Origin: Litoribrevibacter albus
GTDB lineage: Bacteria > Pseudomonadota > Gammaproteobacteria > Pseudomonadales > Litoribrevibacteraceae
Assembly: GCF_030159995.1 (NCBI RefSeq)
Contig: NZ_BSNM01000002.1
Coordinates: 248,001-312,000 of the forward strand
Direction of reading: 5' to 3'
DNA length: 64,000 nt
Below, one piece after another: positions 1 through 8,840 of the stretch. Below the pieces are notes generated by a model, which saw only the letters and a list, made by a program, of their open reading frames with translations, was not told the DNA's origin and ran no database searches. Made by a program: the position numbers and the translations under genes. Each line of letters starts with the position of its first letter. Positions within the stretch are counted from its first letter, which is position 1.

Positions 1-2024
1 GCAAGGTCGGCATTCTTTTGCAGCTCTTCTACCGTCTGAGCATCTTGCGGGAATAACGTAATACCGATACTGCCCGTCAGCACCACGGAGTTATCACTGA
101 TGATGGTGGGCAGTGAAATTGTTTCCAGTACGCTGTTCACCAGATTAACGATCGACCCTTTAGCTAACACATTCGGAATGAGAATGGCGAATTCATCGCC
201 GCCTAATCGAGCTAACGTATCGTCGGGTGTCAGATGTTCAGTTAAGCGTTCGGCAATTTGTTTCAGCAGGCGGTCACCGCTTTGATGACCCAATGAGTCA
301 TTGATGTGTTTGAAACCGTCCAGATCAAGATACATCAAGGCCATGATGTTCTTCGATTTATTCTCTTCAATCGCCGATTTCATTCGTAACGTTAACAGAT
401 TTCGGTTCGGAAGATTCGTCAGTGGATCAAAGTGGGTGAGCTGATTGATCTCATCCTGTGCCAGATAAAGTTCGGTTCTGTCTTCCAGATGCATGATGTA
501 GTGAGATACCTCGCCTTGCTCATCGTGCATGAAGGACAGTTGGAGGTTGCTCCAGCGCAGATGACCTTGGCGGTCACGTTGCACAACCTCGCCATACCAA
601 GGTTGGTTGGCTTTAACATGATCACGAATGCTTCTGTGGATTAACGGATTATCTTCAATCGGACATAACTGGCTGAAAGGGCGACCAATGAGTTGTTGTT
701 CATCAAAACCACTGGTTTCACAGAGCTTGGGATTGACGTATTCGATCATGAAATTGGTGTTGGTCAGAATGATCGCATTAGCGCTGGACTCAATGATGGT
801 CGTCAGCTGCTTCTGGAGCAGAGCGTTCTGTTTCTGAATATTGCTTTGGCTGAGCTGGTTAATCCGGTAACAAATTTGAGTTCGTAATTGTTCCACAAGA
901 GCAAGAACGGCACTGTTGAGTTTGCTGGTCTTTCGGGTGAACAGAATCAGTGTGAATTGTTGACTCAATTGATCATCAAGATTCACAACGGTCAGCGAGC
1001 TGTGTGGTTCGATTACGTCTGTAATTTCTGTGGGTAACTTCAGTTCGGAAACTCGGCTGTAGAGTTGTATGCCGCTCTGTGGGTCAAGCATACGTTCTTC
1101 GAAGCTGTTCTTGGCTAGAACCTGTTGTGTTTGTTGACCCAGCTCGGAGATCATTCTGAAGGAAGTGGTCTGAGCTTTGTTGTCGGTTTCTAAGAACGCC
1201 ACGTAATCAAACAGGCTGAAATTTGCCAGTCGATTAGCCAGTTGAGTCACCAGTTCTGTACCATTGCCAGCTTGAATATTGAGCAGTTCATCGAAGCGTT
1301 CGATCAGCTGAACTTCAAAGGAGTGCTCATGCTCAACAGATGGACGATGGCTGTCTGGCAGCGTTTCAATGTCTTTAAACTGCACTAATAACACTGGTGA
1401 CTTTTCCATCGCAAAGGACGTGATGTCCAAATTCAGAGTCACTATGCCGTGGTTGCTTGGTAGGCTCAGAATGCTCGACGACCGACCGTGTTTGAGCCAG
1501 TTGGCAAGGTAATCCCGCATGGCTTTAGGTAAGGCCAGTTGATCGCCCCCTCGATTAACCAAATGCAGCACACGCTTTGCTTCTGTGTTTGCTTGCTGGA
1601 TCTCAAAGCTGTCGGCGTAAACTAACATCACACCTTGTTGAGACAAAGAATAGAGGGACTTCAGGTGGCTTGTAGTGTCTGAAAGAGACGTTTCCAGTTC
1701 ATACTCACGCTGTGAATAACTAGGTAGAACCTTGGGCAAGAACCAACTGATAGATAAAAAACCGAGTGACAGGGCTAAAATTCCAGAAATCATTTGTGGA
1801 ACTTCGCTCTGAATTTGGAAATAGTTACTGAACTGTGGAAGTGAGAGTAGGCTGGATAATGATAAGGCGGCGATTAATGTACCGTGAACAGCCAGTGCAA
1901 TGCTGATTTTTCGGGTTAACTTTGGAAGTTGCCGAGTGCTAAAGAATAAATAGTATGCGCTTACAGCAATCCAAACCAGGCAGGCTGCTGATAATGCAAT
2001 ATTTGCAACAAAACTAAAGTGCAT
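1..2024 (-). CDS. Membrane-bound PAS-GGDEF protein (diguanylate cyclase family), 3' end cut by window edge
   Basis: About 674 residues are visible from an ATG at 2024; an in-frame stop lies just upstream. Three hydrophobic segments fall in roughly the first 95 residues. A long middle region of unclear fold follows, then a PAS domain (about nt 840-480) and a GGDEF domain. The GGDEF domain opens with DPLTNLPNR, a form common in GGDEF-EAL proteins, and its signature GGDEF is intact (nt 189-203, residue about 608). It should make c-di-GMP, or act as a GGDEF-EAL protein if an EAL domain lies beyond the edge. The RxxD inhibitory site expected five residues before GGDEF reads TPDD, so product inhibition is probably lost. 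The frame is open to base 1. Confidence 0.92.
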   Translation of the reverse strand, partial: MHFSFVANIALSAACLVWIAVSAYYLFFSTRQLPKLTRKISIALAVHGTLIAALSLSSLLSLPQFSNYFQIQSEVPQMISGILALSLGFLSISWFLPKVLPSYSQREYELETSLSDTTSHLKSLYSLSQQGVMLVYADSFEIQQANTEAKRVLHLVNRGGDQLALPKAMRDYLANWLKHGRSSSILSLPSNHGIVTLNLDITSFAMEKSPVLLVQFKDIETLPDSHRPSVEHEHSFEVQLIERFDELLNIQAGNGTELVTQLANRLANFSLFDYVAFLETDNKAQTTSFRMISELGQQTQQVLAKNSFEERMLDPQSGIQLYSRVSELKLPTEITDVIEPHSSLTVVNLDDQLSQQFTLILFTRKTSKLNSAVLALVEQLRTQICYRINQLSQSNIQKQNALLQKQLTTIIESSANAIILTNTNFMIEYVNPKLCETSGFDEQQLIGRPFSQLCPIEDNPLIHRSIRDHVKANQPWYGEVVQRDRQGHLRWSNLQLSFMHDEQGEVSHYIMHLEDRTELYLAQDEINQLTHFDPLTNLPNRNLLTLRMKSAIEENKSKNIMALMYLDLDGFKHINDSLGHQSGDRLLKQIAERLTEHLTPDDTLARLGGDEFAILIPNVLAKGSIVNLVNSVLETISLPTIISDNSVVLTGSIGITLFPQDAQTVEELQKNADL

Positions 2025-2606
2025 ACTTCATCCAAGTGTTAGCTTTGTCCAGTCCTACGTTTGAATGTTCTAGAAAATAAAACGTAATCTGGCTTCTTTT
2101 CGTGGTTGACCCTAAAGGTCTGATTTATTTATCTCTTCGCGCTGTGCATCTGGTAGGTGCGAATCTTTTCTCGCGTAACCTATATCCCTTTAGGTGCATC
2201 AGGCGTTGTTCACTCTTTTTATCGTCTAATGTTTTTAACACGAATACTAACTGTAGAACAGTTTTAGAGAATTCTTCCGATAAAGTGCTGAGAACCAAGT
2301 ATTAGTATAGAAATACATAAGGTAAATCAACCGATTAATGAGAAAGTATAAGAATTTAGTTTAAATGCGAAAAGAGCTCTTTATCGGTTTTTAGAAAACT
2401 TCACAAGTCTGTCTATGCTGATATAGGAAATTTATCTGAGCTTGGCTGTTCGCTTGTTCAGGCTTACCTACCAGTGTCTTTATGAAATAAGCACTTTACC
2501 TAATAAAATACAAAGTGATAATCTAAATAGGAATCAATATTATTAAAATTAAACGAATATTGACTGTTTCCGAACGTCAATTACGTTTTTTACCTGAGGT
2601 TAGAAA
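2025..2606. other. 582-base intergenic region, no gene supported
   Basis: AT-rich region between the divergent GGDEF gene and the imelysin gene. The only long open frame (2102-2305 on +) has no recognisable protein or convincing ribosome site. It should hold both divergent promoters; the one site I would mark is the Fur-box-like sequence at 2517-2535. Confidence 0.6.
2517..2535 (+). promoter_or_regulatory. Candidate Fur box upstream of imelysin gene
   Basis: GATAATCTAAATAGGAATC matches the 19-base Fur consensus at 12 of 19 positions, including an intact first hexamer and the last three bases. It lies about 70 bases before the imelysin start. Imelysin genes in this order are iron-repressed in Pseudomonas, which raises the prior. 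The match alone is modest. Confidence 0.35.
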
Positions 2607-3893
2607 ATGAACAAGACTCTTTTGCTGGGTGCAAGCATTGCGCTGGCGAGCTTAACTGGCTGTAACAGTACTCCAACCAAAGACGTGTCTGAGCAAACGG
2701 TTTTAGATAACTATTCAGATATCGCATTTGCTGTCTACAGTGACTCGTTAGAAACAGCGAAAGCATTGAAGTCTGCAACGGATGCATTGGTTGCAAACCC
2801 TTCAGAAGAAACATTGCAGAACGCAAAGGACGCCTGGAAAGCGGCTCGTGTTCCTTATCAGCAAAGTGAAGTATTCCGTTTTGGTAACTCTGTGGTTGAT
2901 GACTGGGAAGGCGATTTAAACGCTTGGCCATTGGATGAAGGTTTGATCGACTATGTAGCGGCTAGCTATAACCGAAATGCATCTAACCTTGAGGAAGGCG
3001 AAGAAGTAGATCAGTCTGCGATTTATTCCGTTATTACCAATAATTCGCTGGATATTGATAACGATGGCTCAGTTGATACTGCTGAAATTTCGGCTTCTTT
3101 GATCGCTAGTCTGCATGAACTTCGTGGTGGTGAAGCTAACGTATCCCGTGGATATCATGCTGTTGAGTTTCTACTTTGGGGGCAAGATTTAAACGGTACA
3201 AATGCAGGTGCCGGTAACCGTCCTTTCACTGACTACGTAAATGGTGAAGCTTGTACGAATGGTACTGTGAAAGCAGCCGCTGAGATTTGTGTGCGTCGAG
3301 GTCAGTACCTGACGACAGCTATGGATATGATGATCGAAGACCTTGAGTCTATGGTTGCAGAATGGAACCCAGAGGCAGACGCAAACTATCGTGCAACTTT
3401 GGTCACTGAAGGTCAGACTGGCATTAAGAAAGTATTGACCGGTATTGGTGAATTGGCTGGTGGTGAGTTGGCTGGTGAGCGTATGCGTGTGGCGTTAGTG
3501 GCGAATGACCCGGAAGACGAGCACGACTGTTTCAGCGACAACACACATTACTCTCACTACTACGACATCAAGGGTATTCAGAATGTTTACCTGGGGCGTT
3601 ATGTTCGAGTAAATGGTGATGTGGTTGAAGGTCCGTCTGTAAATTCATTGATTGCTAGCAAAAATACTGATGTTGCTAAGAAGCTGGAAGCCCAAATCGA
3701 AACGGCTCGAATTGCGGTTGAAGGTCTGGTGACTTCTGCAGAAAGCGAGACGAATCCTCAAACGTTCGACCAATTGATTGCTTCAGGTAATAAAGAAGGT
3801 AACAAGATCGTTCAGGATTCAATTAATAGCTTGTTGTTAGTTACAGAAGTGACTGAAGCTGCTGCGAAAGAAATCGGAATCACTGAACTGTAA
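2607..3893 (+). CDS. Imelysin-family iron-regulated lipoprotein (IcmP-like)
   Basis: This 428-residue protein starts with a lipoprotein signal ending in the lipobox LTGC, so it is predicted to be lipid-anchored facing the periplasm or surface. It contains the imelysin motif GxHxxE as GYHAVE (residues 182-187), a putative metal site. Imelysin proteins (IcmP, IrpA, EfeO relatives) are linked to iron uptake; the peptidase activity once claimed for the family is doubtful. It stands first in the conserved order imelysin, di-heme DHOR, imelysin, DUF1513. A ribosome site (TGAGG) precedes the ATG. A terminator follows, so it can be transcribed separately from the next three genes. Confidence 0.9.
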   Translation: MNKTLLLGASIALASLTGCNSTPTKDVSEQTVLDNYSDIAFAVYSDSLETAKALKSATDALVANPSEETLQNAKDAWKAARVPYQQSEVFRFGNSVVDDWEGDLNAWPLDEGLIDYVAASYNRNASNLEEGEEVDQSAIYSVITNNSLDIDNDGSVDTAEISASLIASLHELRGGEANVSRGYHAVEFLLWGQDLNGTNAGAGNRPFTDYVNGEACTNGTVKAAAEICVRRGQYLTTAMDMMIEDLESMVAEWNPEADANYRATLVTEGQTGIKKVLTGIGELAGGELAGERMRVALVANDPEDEHDCFSDNTHYSHYYDIKGIQNVYLGRYVRVNGDVVEGPSVNSLIASKNTDVAKKLEAQIETARIAVEGLVTSAESETNPQTFDQLIASGNKEGNKIVQDSINSLLLVTEVTEAAAKEIGITEL

Positions 3894-3966
3894 TTACTGG
3901 GTAGTTAGTACCGGATAGTAAGTACAGGGTAGAAAGTCTTGTTTCTTCCTTATAAAGAAGCTTGAG

Positions 3967-4004
3967 AAAAGGAGGGGTTGATGTAAATCAGCACCTCCTT
4001 TTTT
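3967..4004 (+). terminator. Rho-independent terminator after imelysin gene
   Basis: AAAAGGAGG pairs with CCTCCTTTT and the stem extends inward through TTGAT/ATCAG with one mismatch; a TAA-containing loop and a T-run follow. Confidence 0.8.
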
Positions 4005-4015
4005 ATTTGATTGCA

Positions 4016-4057
4016 AATAATAATGATTTTGATTTGTTTTGCGTGTGGGTGTAGTAT
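4016..4057 (+). promoter_or_regulatory. Promoter with overlapping Fur-box-like site for DHOR operon
   Basis: A sigma-70 type promoter is visible: TTGATT (4029-4034), a 17-base spacer and TAGTAT (4052-4057). The sequence AATAATAATGATTTTGATT (4016-4034) matches the 19-base Fur consensus at 12 positions and covers the -35 element, the right place for repression by Fur-Fe. Binding is inferred. Confidence 0.45.
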
Positions 4058-4128
4058 GCGCGCAGCAAAAACACTACAAAAAGTAAGGCTGTCAGACGGC
4101 CTGAACGAATGATACGGAGAAGGTTGGT

Positions 4129-5574
4129 ATGTCGTATAGCAAGTGGTTGGTCTCAGGTACGTTGATGGCCTTGGCATCATCAGTAAGCTTGGCTGATGTT
4201 TTAGATGTAGGTGCAGCGTTTGATCCTCGTGAAGTTCAGCAGGGTGGGGATAACTCTACAACAACCATGACCAATAATGCCTTCTCAAAACCATCTACTT
4301 TGTTGAAAGGATCTCAACGAGCTGATTTCAAAGTAGGGAACAGTTTCTTTAAAAATCCTTGGGTTGTTGCGCCTGCCTCTACGGATGCCCGTGATGGCTT
4401 GGGATCATTATTCAACGTAAACGCTTGCCAAAGTTGTCATATTAAAGATGGTCGTGGTCATGCGCCAACGGATGCGTCAGATCGTGCGGATTCGATGCTA
4501 ATTCGTTTGAGCATTTTGCCTCAGAGCGAAGCTCACCAGGCGCTGTTAGCTGAAGGTAAAACACCATCGATTGCTGAACCTAATTACGGTGGTCAGTTTC
4601 AGGATCAAGCGGTATTTGGCGTTAAGCCGGAAGGACGAATTGCAGTGACCTGGACAGAAGTGCAGGTGACCTTTGCAGACGGTGAAGCCGTATCTCTGAG
4701 AAAACCAACGTTCGCTTTGGAAGATCTGGCGTATGGTGATTTGCATCCTGATACCAAAATGTCGCCACGTGTTGCTCCGCCAATGATTGGCTTGGGGTTG
4801 ATTGAAGCGATTGATGCAAAAGATATTTTGTCTCAGCAAGACGTTGACGATAAGAATAACGATGGTGTTTCCGGTAAAGCTAACTGGGTTGTGGATGCAC
4901 AAACCGGTGATTTGGTACTGGGACGTTTTGGTTGGAAAGCCGGTCAGCCGTCGCTTAAACAGCAAGGTGCCGGCGCATTTAACGGTGATATGGGGCTGAC
5001 CACTTCGCTCTTTTCTTCTGAAAACTGTACAGCAGCTCAAGCTGATTGTTTGAAGGCTCCAACGGGCAGTCGTAATGGTGAGCCGGAAGTGAGTGATGAA
5101 ATTCTTGATGCGGTTGCTTTCTATAGTCAGAACCTGGCCGTGCCTGTTCGTCGTGATGCAGATCAACCTGAGGTTCTAAAAGGTAAGGCATTATTCTTCG
5201 ATGCCGGTTGTCAGGCGTGTCATACCCCAGCTTATCAAACAAGTAGTGCAAAAACAGTTGATAAGCATCTGAGAAATCAAGTGATTTTCCCTTACACGGA
5301 CATGCTTGTGCATGACATGGGGGATGACTTGAGTGACGGTGGTCATACCGAGTTTCTTGCTCAAGGCAATGAATGGCGTACTCCACCATTGTGGGGTATT
5401 GGTATGACGGAAACCGTTAATGGTCACACGCAGTTTCTTCATGATGGTCGTGCTCGAAATGTTATGGAAGCCGTGTTATGGCACGGTGGTGAAGCCGAGC
5501 AAAGTAAGCAAACTGTGCTAAAAATGACTAAAGAACAAAGAACACAATTAGAGACGTTCCTGAACTCTCTTTAA
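4129..5574 (+). CDS. Di-heme c-type oxidoreductase, DHOR family (DUF1111, putative peroxidase)
   Basis: 481 residues with a cleavable signal peptide ending near SLA-DV. Two CxxCH heme-attachment motifs are present: CQSCH (residues 100-104) and CQACH (361-365), matching the two-heme DHOR family related to bacterial cytochrome c peroxidases. It should be a periplasmic heme protein matured by the Ccm system. In Pseudomonas the homologue (PA4371, called a thiol oxidoreductase) sits between two imelysin genes as here. Its substrate is unknown; a redox role in iron handling is inference. The next gene starts 20 nt downstream. Confidence 0.92.
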   Translation: MSYSKWLVSGTLMALASSVSLADVLDVGAAFDPREVQQGGDNSTTTMTNNAFSKPSTLLKGSQRADFKVGNSFFKNPWVVAPASTDARDGLGSLFNVNACQSCHIKDGRGHAPTDASDRADSMLIRLSILPQSEAHQALLAEGKTPSIAEPNYGGQFQDQAVFGVKPEGRIAVTWTEVQVTFADGEAVSLRKPTFALEDLAYGDLHPDTKMSPRVAPPMIGLGLIEAIDAKDILSQQDVDDKNNDGVSGKANWVVDAQTGDLVLGRFGWKAGQPSLKQQGAGAFNGDMGLTTSLFSSENCTAAQADCLKAPTGSRNGEPEVSDEILDAVAFYSQNLAVPVRRDADQPEVLKGKALFFDAGCQACHTPAYQTSSAKTVDKHLRNQVIFPYTDMLVHDMGDDLSDGGHTEFLAQGNEWRTPPLWGIGMTETVNGHTQFLHDGRARNVMEAVLWHGGEAEQSKQTVLKMTKEQRTQLETFLNSL

Positions 5575-5594
5575 TAAAGATCTTAGGGTGATGT

Positions 5595-6668
5595 ATGCCA
5601 AAGTATAAGTGGATGATTTCTAAGGTAGGTTTGTTTTTGGCTCTGGTATCTTCCGGCGTCTCTGCAAGCGATTGGCAACCAACGGTAGAAACTGTGACCA
5701 AGGAAGTTATTCGTCCTGGTTATGCACACTTGGCCAGTTCTTTTGAGGCTCTGGGTAAACAGGCCGATGGCTTTTGTACTCAACCTTCAGAGGCGAGTTA
5801 TCAGCAAGTTCAAGCGGCCTGGAAAGAAGCTATATTGGCTTGGATGGGCGTCTCCTGGATTCACTTTGGTCCAATCTCTTCTGGTAGTGCGAGATTTGAT
5901 ATTCAAATCTGGCCTATCCGTAAAGGGATTACCCATAAGAAAGTACAGTCATTACTCGCGAATACTCAGTTGTCGACTGAAGACGTTGATAAGTCCGGTG
6001 TTTCTGTTAGAGGTCTAACGGGCAGTGAATATCTGCTCTTCAGTGGTTCGGGTGGGCAACTTGCTCAATATCAGGATGAATCGGCGAAAAACCGATGCAT
6101 CATACTTGGTCAAGCCATTGCTAATGGACATAAGTCTGCCTTGGCCTTAAGTAAGGCTTGGCAAACAGAAGAGGTGATTTCTCCGTTCAAGCAAGGTGTG
6201 GATATGCTTGATCAGGCAAAGGAGTTTGAGTCTTCCGCATCCATTGTTTGGAATGCGCTGTTATCAGAGATTGAGTTTATTCAATTAAGAAAGCTGGAAG
6301 GCCCGGTCAATCCGCATGCGAAGAAAGCAAAGCCTACCCAAGCGGAGTCCTGGAGAAGTGAACACTCTTTTAACAACATTAAGCATGGGCTGGAATCATT
6401 GAAGCAGCTGTACGTGCTTGGTTTCCAAAAAGCGATCGCTTCACAGAGCGCTGAGATGAATACGAAAGTGATTCAAGGATTTGATCAGTTGATTGCTGAA
6501 GTTGCTGGGTTTGAGCAGCCAATGGTGCTGATGCTCAAAGATTCATCGGGTCGTGATCGTTTAAAAGCCTATGATCGAAAGGTTCATGAGTTTTATAGCT
6601 TCCTAAGAAACGATGTCACGCCATTGACTGGCTTCGTACTCGGCTTTAATGCAAATGACGGTGATTAA
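5595..6668 (+). CDS. Second imelysin-family protein, degenerate GxHxxE motif
   Basis: 357 residues with a Sec signal peptide (hydrophobic core, then SASDW) and no lipobox, so probably soluble in the periplasm. It matches the PA4372-type imelysin by position and by conserved patches. Where the first imelysin has GYHAVE, this one reads GLTGSE (residues 140-145): glycine and glutamate remain but histidine is replaced by threonine. It probably does not bind metal in the same way and may be a scaffold or partner. It lies 20 nt after the DHOR gene and 2 nt before the DUF1513 gene, so it is co-transcribed. Confidence 0.88.
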   Translation: MPKYKWMISKVGLFLALVSSGVSASDWQPTVETVTKEVIRPGYAHLASSFEALGKQADGFCTQPSEASYQQVQAAWKEAILAWMGVSWIHFGPISSGSARFDIQIWPIRKGITHKKVQSLLANTQLSTEDVDKSGVSVRGLTGSEYLLFSGSGGQLAQYQDESAKNRCIILGQAIANGHKSALALSKAWQTEEVISPFKQGVDMLDQAKEFESSASIVWNALLSEIEFIQLRKLEGPVNPHAKKAKPTQAESWRSEHSFNNIKHGLESLKQLYVLGFQKAIASQSAEMNTKVIQGFDQLIAEVAGFEQPMVLMLKDSSGRDRLKAYDRKVHEFYSFLRNDVTPLTGFVLGFNANDGD

Positions 6669-6670
6669 GA

Positions 6671-7828
6671 ATGAGTCAGGATCGTCGTTCATTTGTTAAA
6701 TTATTGGCCGCATTAGCGGCTTCTCCTGCCATAGCAAACGCGACTTATGTAATGCCTTCCAGTCAGAAGGTTTCATCACCTTCTTTCTCGGGGAATATCC
6801 TGGTTTCTGCCTTTGATGATCTTAAAGGGCAGCATTACGTTGGTGCTTATGATCTTTCAGCCAAAACGTGGTTGGAGCGAGTGGCCGTCAGTCGTCGTTA
6901 CCACAGTGGTGTGGCTCGATTTGATGGTGCTGGAGTTGTTAGTCAGCAGTTAGTCTTTGTTGCTCGCCGACCTGGTAATCTGGCTGTTGTTCTGGATTTG
7001 ACTAAGCGCCAAGTGATTGAGCTGACTGCGGCTGAAGGCCGACATTTCTTTGGTCATGCGGCTGTCGATGCCGACAATCGAGTTTGGTTTACAGAAAATG
7101 ACTATGTGAATGGCCGTTCCTTATTGGTGGCGAGATCGGGTTCTCGGTTAGAAACCGTGGACGCTGAAATTGATCTTCAGGGGATTGGTCCGCATGAGTT
7201 TCGATTCTTAAAAGATGGCAGAACTGCCGTCATTGGTTTGGGGGGCATTGAGACGCACCCGGATTTTCCTCGCAAGAAACTGAATCTGGATACCATGCAA
7301 TCTGAGATCTTACTGGTTGATACCAAGGCTCAGCAAATTATAGATCGTGATAAGCCGTTAGACCCTCAGTTGAGTTTACGACACTTGGATGTCGCCGCAG
7401 TGCGTGATCAAGTGGTGATTGCAGCTCAATATCAAGGGCCTAAATATGAGCAATTCCCGCTGGTATATCATTACCAAGTTGATCAAGGGTTGAAACCCTT
7501 TGATGCACCGGAGTCTGTCTGGCAGTCGATGAATCAATACATTGCCAGTGTTCAAATCAATGAAGATGGCAGTGAAGTTCTGGTGACTTGCCCTCGTTCA
7601 AATCTGGTTCATTTGTTTTCATTAACCCAAGGGAAATGGTTGAGTCAATTCAAACTTCCAGATCCTGGTGGCGCATGTACTGATGATTTGGGTCGGTATT
7701 TGGTCAGCACGGGGACGGGCCAGATTGTGTGTTTATCATCAAATAATGGCGTTTTGACACTTGAGCGGGATGAGCTTGTAAGCGATACTCGCTGGGATAA
7801 CCATATGGATCGTGTCGTAGTCAGTTAG
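6671..7828 (+). CDS. DUF1513 family periplasmic protein with Tat signal
   Basis: 385 residues. The N-terminus has a twin-arginine motif, DRRSFVK, a short hydrophobic segment and an ANA-type cleavage site, so it is likely exported folded by Tat. The rest is WD/beta-propeller-like in texture, with repeated strands and GxxxTD-type turns, as in DUF1513. It is the last gene of the imelysin cluster (PA4373 equivalent), 2 nt after the second imelysin. Tat export suggests a folded or cofactor-bearing protein, but no known ligand site is recognisable. Function unknown; a link to iron is from context only. Confidence 0.88.
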   Translation: MSQDRRSFVKLLAALAASPAIANATYVMPSSQKVSSPSFSGNILVSAFDDLKGQHYVGAYDLSAKTWLERVAVSRRYHSGVARFDGAGVVSQQLVFVARRPGNLAVVLDLTKRQVIELTAAEGRHFFGHAAVDADNRVWFTENDYVNGRSLLVARSGSRLETVDAEIDLQGIGPHEFRFLKDGRTAVIGLGGIETHPDFPRKKLNLDTMQSEILLVDTKAQQIIDRDKPLDPQLSLRHLDVAAVRDQVVIAAQYQGPKYEQFPLVYHYQVDQGLKPFDAPESVWQSMNQYIASVQINEDGSEVLVTCPRSNLVHLFSLTQGKWLSQFKLPDPGGACTDDLGRYLVSTGTGQIVCLSSNNGVLTLERDELVSDTRWDNHMDRVVVS

Positions 7829-7898
7829 TACGTCTTTAGTTTTCCAACTGATTCGCTCCAATAATAACAAGAATATTTGATCGAAAAGGAACGCTCTC

Positions 7899-8744
7899 AT
7901 GTTACGCAAAGCCCCTTTATTAAAAAAAGCGGCATCTTTGTTGGGTATAGGTCTGCTTACGGTGTCTTTGCAGGCTTGTTTACCTGGTCCAGGTACTGGT
8001 CTGACGGTTGCCGGCCTTGGCGGTCACAAACTGGCAATGAATAAAGAGAACATTGCAATGCGTGCTCATGCCGCTTTGCATGAGGAAAGTGATTTACTGA
8101 CCTTCTCTGTTGAAGCTATTTCTAAAGATAAAACCGAAAAAGCAGTAGAAACCTACCTGGAAGGTTATAACAACCCTAAGAATTCTGACCCTATTCGAGC
8201 GATCGCTTTATATCAAATCGGTTTGCTATATATGAACCACTACAACCGTGCTCGTGATGATGAGAAAGCGGTTACTTATCTAAAGAAAGCAAAAGACGAG
8301 TTTAATATTGAGCCATTAAATAAGCGCATTGATGATCGTTTGGCCAAAATTGAGCAACGTAAGAGCAATGTAGTAATTTTGTCGGCCGATCAGCATTTAA
8401 TGAATTGGAAGAAGCAGCCGAAGTTGCCTCCGAAAGTGATTCCTCATGATGATGAAATGAAGGACTTTACTGCACGAGCGATCAGTACTGATCGAGTTCA
8501 GGAAGCCATCTTGCTCTATACCTTGATGTATGAAAATAAAGGCTCCACAAATGAGTTGAAAGCTGGGTCTTTGTATCAGATCGGTTTGATGTACATGAGC
8601 CCATACAATGCTCAAGGGAGTGAAGAAAAGGCGCTTGAGTATTTTGTAAGAATTCAGCGTGAGTTTCCGGAGAGCCAGACAGCAAAACAAGCGAATCTTA
8701 AAGCCGGTTACTTGATCAATAAGCAGAAAATTATTCTGGACTAA
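7899..8744 (+). CDS. Lipoprotein with two TPR-like repeat halves, unknown function
   Basis: 281 residues. The signal ends in the lipobox LQAC, so an outer-membrane lipoprotein is likely. Two homologous stretches stand out: residues about 80-135 (ALYQIGLLYMNHYN, EKAVTYL) and about 200-262 (SLYQIGLMYMSPYN, EKALEYF). Each looks like one or two TPR/Sel1-style helical hairpins, so the protein appears to have arisen by internal duplication. The gap of 70 nt after the DUF1513 gene and absence of a clear terminator leave open read-through from the iron cluster. The GGAACG before the ATG can serve as ribosome site. I do not recognise a named family. Confidence 0.85.
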   Translation: MLRKAPLLKKAASLLGIGLLTVSLQACLPGPGTGLTVAGLGGHKLAMNKENIAMRAHAALHEESDLLTFSVEAISKDKTEKAVETYLEGYNNPKNSDPIRAIALYQIGLLYMNHYNRARDDEKAVTYLKKAKDEFNIEPLNKRIDDRLAKIEQRKSNVVILSADQHLMNWKKQPKLPPKVIPHDDEMKDFTARAISTDRVQEAILLYTLMYENKGSTNELKAGSLYQIGLMYMSPYNAQGSEEKALEYFVRIQREFPESQTAKQANLKAGYLINKQKIILD

Positions 8745-8780
8745 TATTTGTCTGAATAACGTTTAGTCGACGCAAACGTC

Positions 8781-8819
8781 AAAAAGCCACTGAAGAGTTA
8801 TCTTTAGTGGCTTTTTTTT
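8781..8819 (+). terminator. Terminator after TPR-like lipoprotein gene
   Basis: AAAAGCCACTGAAG pairs with CTTTAGTGGCTTTT (one G-T pair), followed by a T-run. It also lies beyond the 3' end of the convergent flavodoxin gene and may work both ways. Confidence 0.85.
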
Positions 8820-8840
8820 GTATGGCTGAAATCAGCTTAT

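Noticed and set aside
2102..2305. 67-residue frame in the first intergenic region
   Set aside because: No recognisable protein and no good ribosome site.
4546..5166. 206-residue antisense frame inside the di-heme gene
   Set aside because: No family features and no ribosome site; covered by a clear gene on the other strand.
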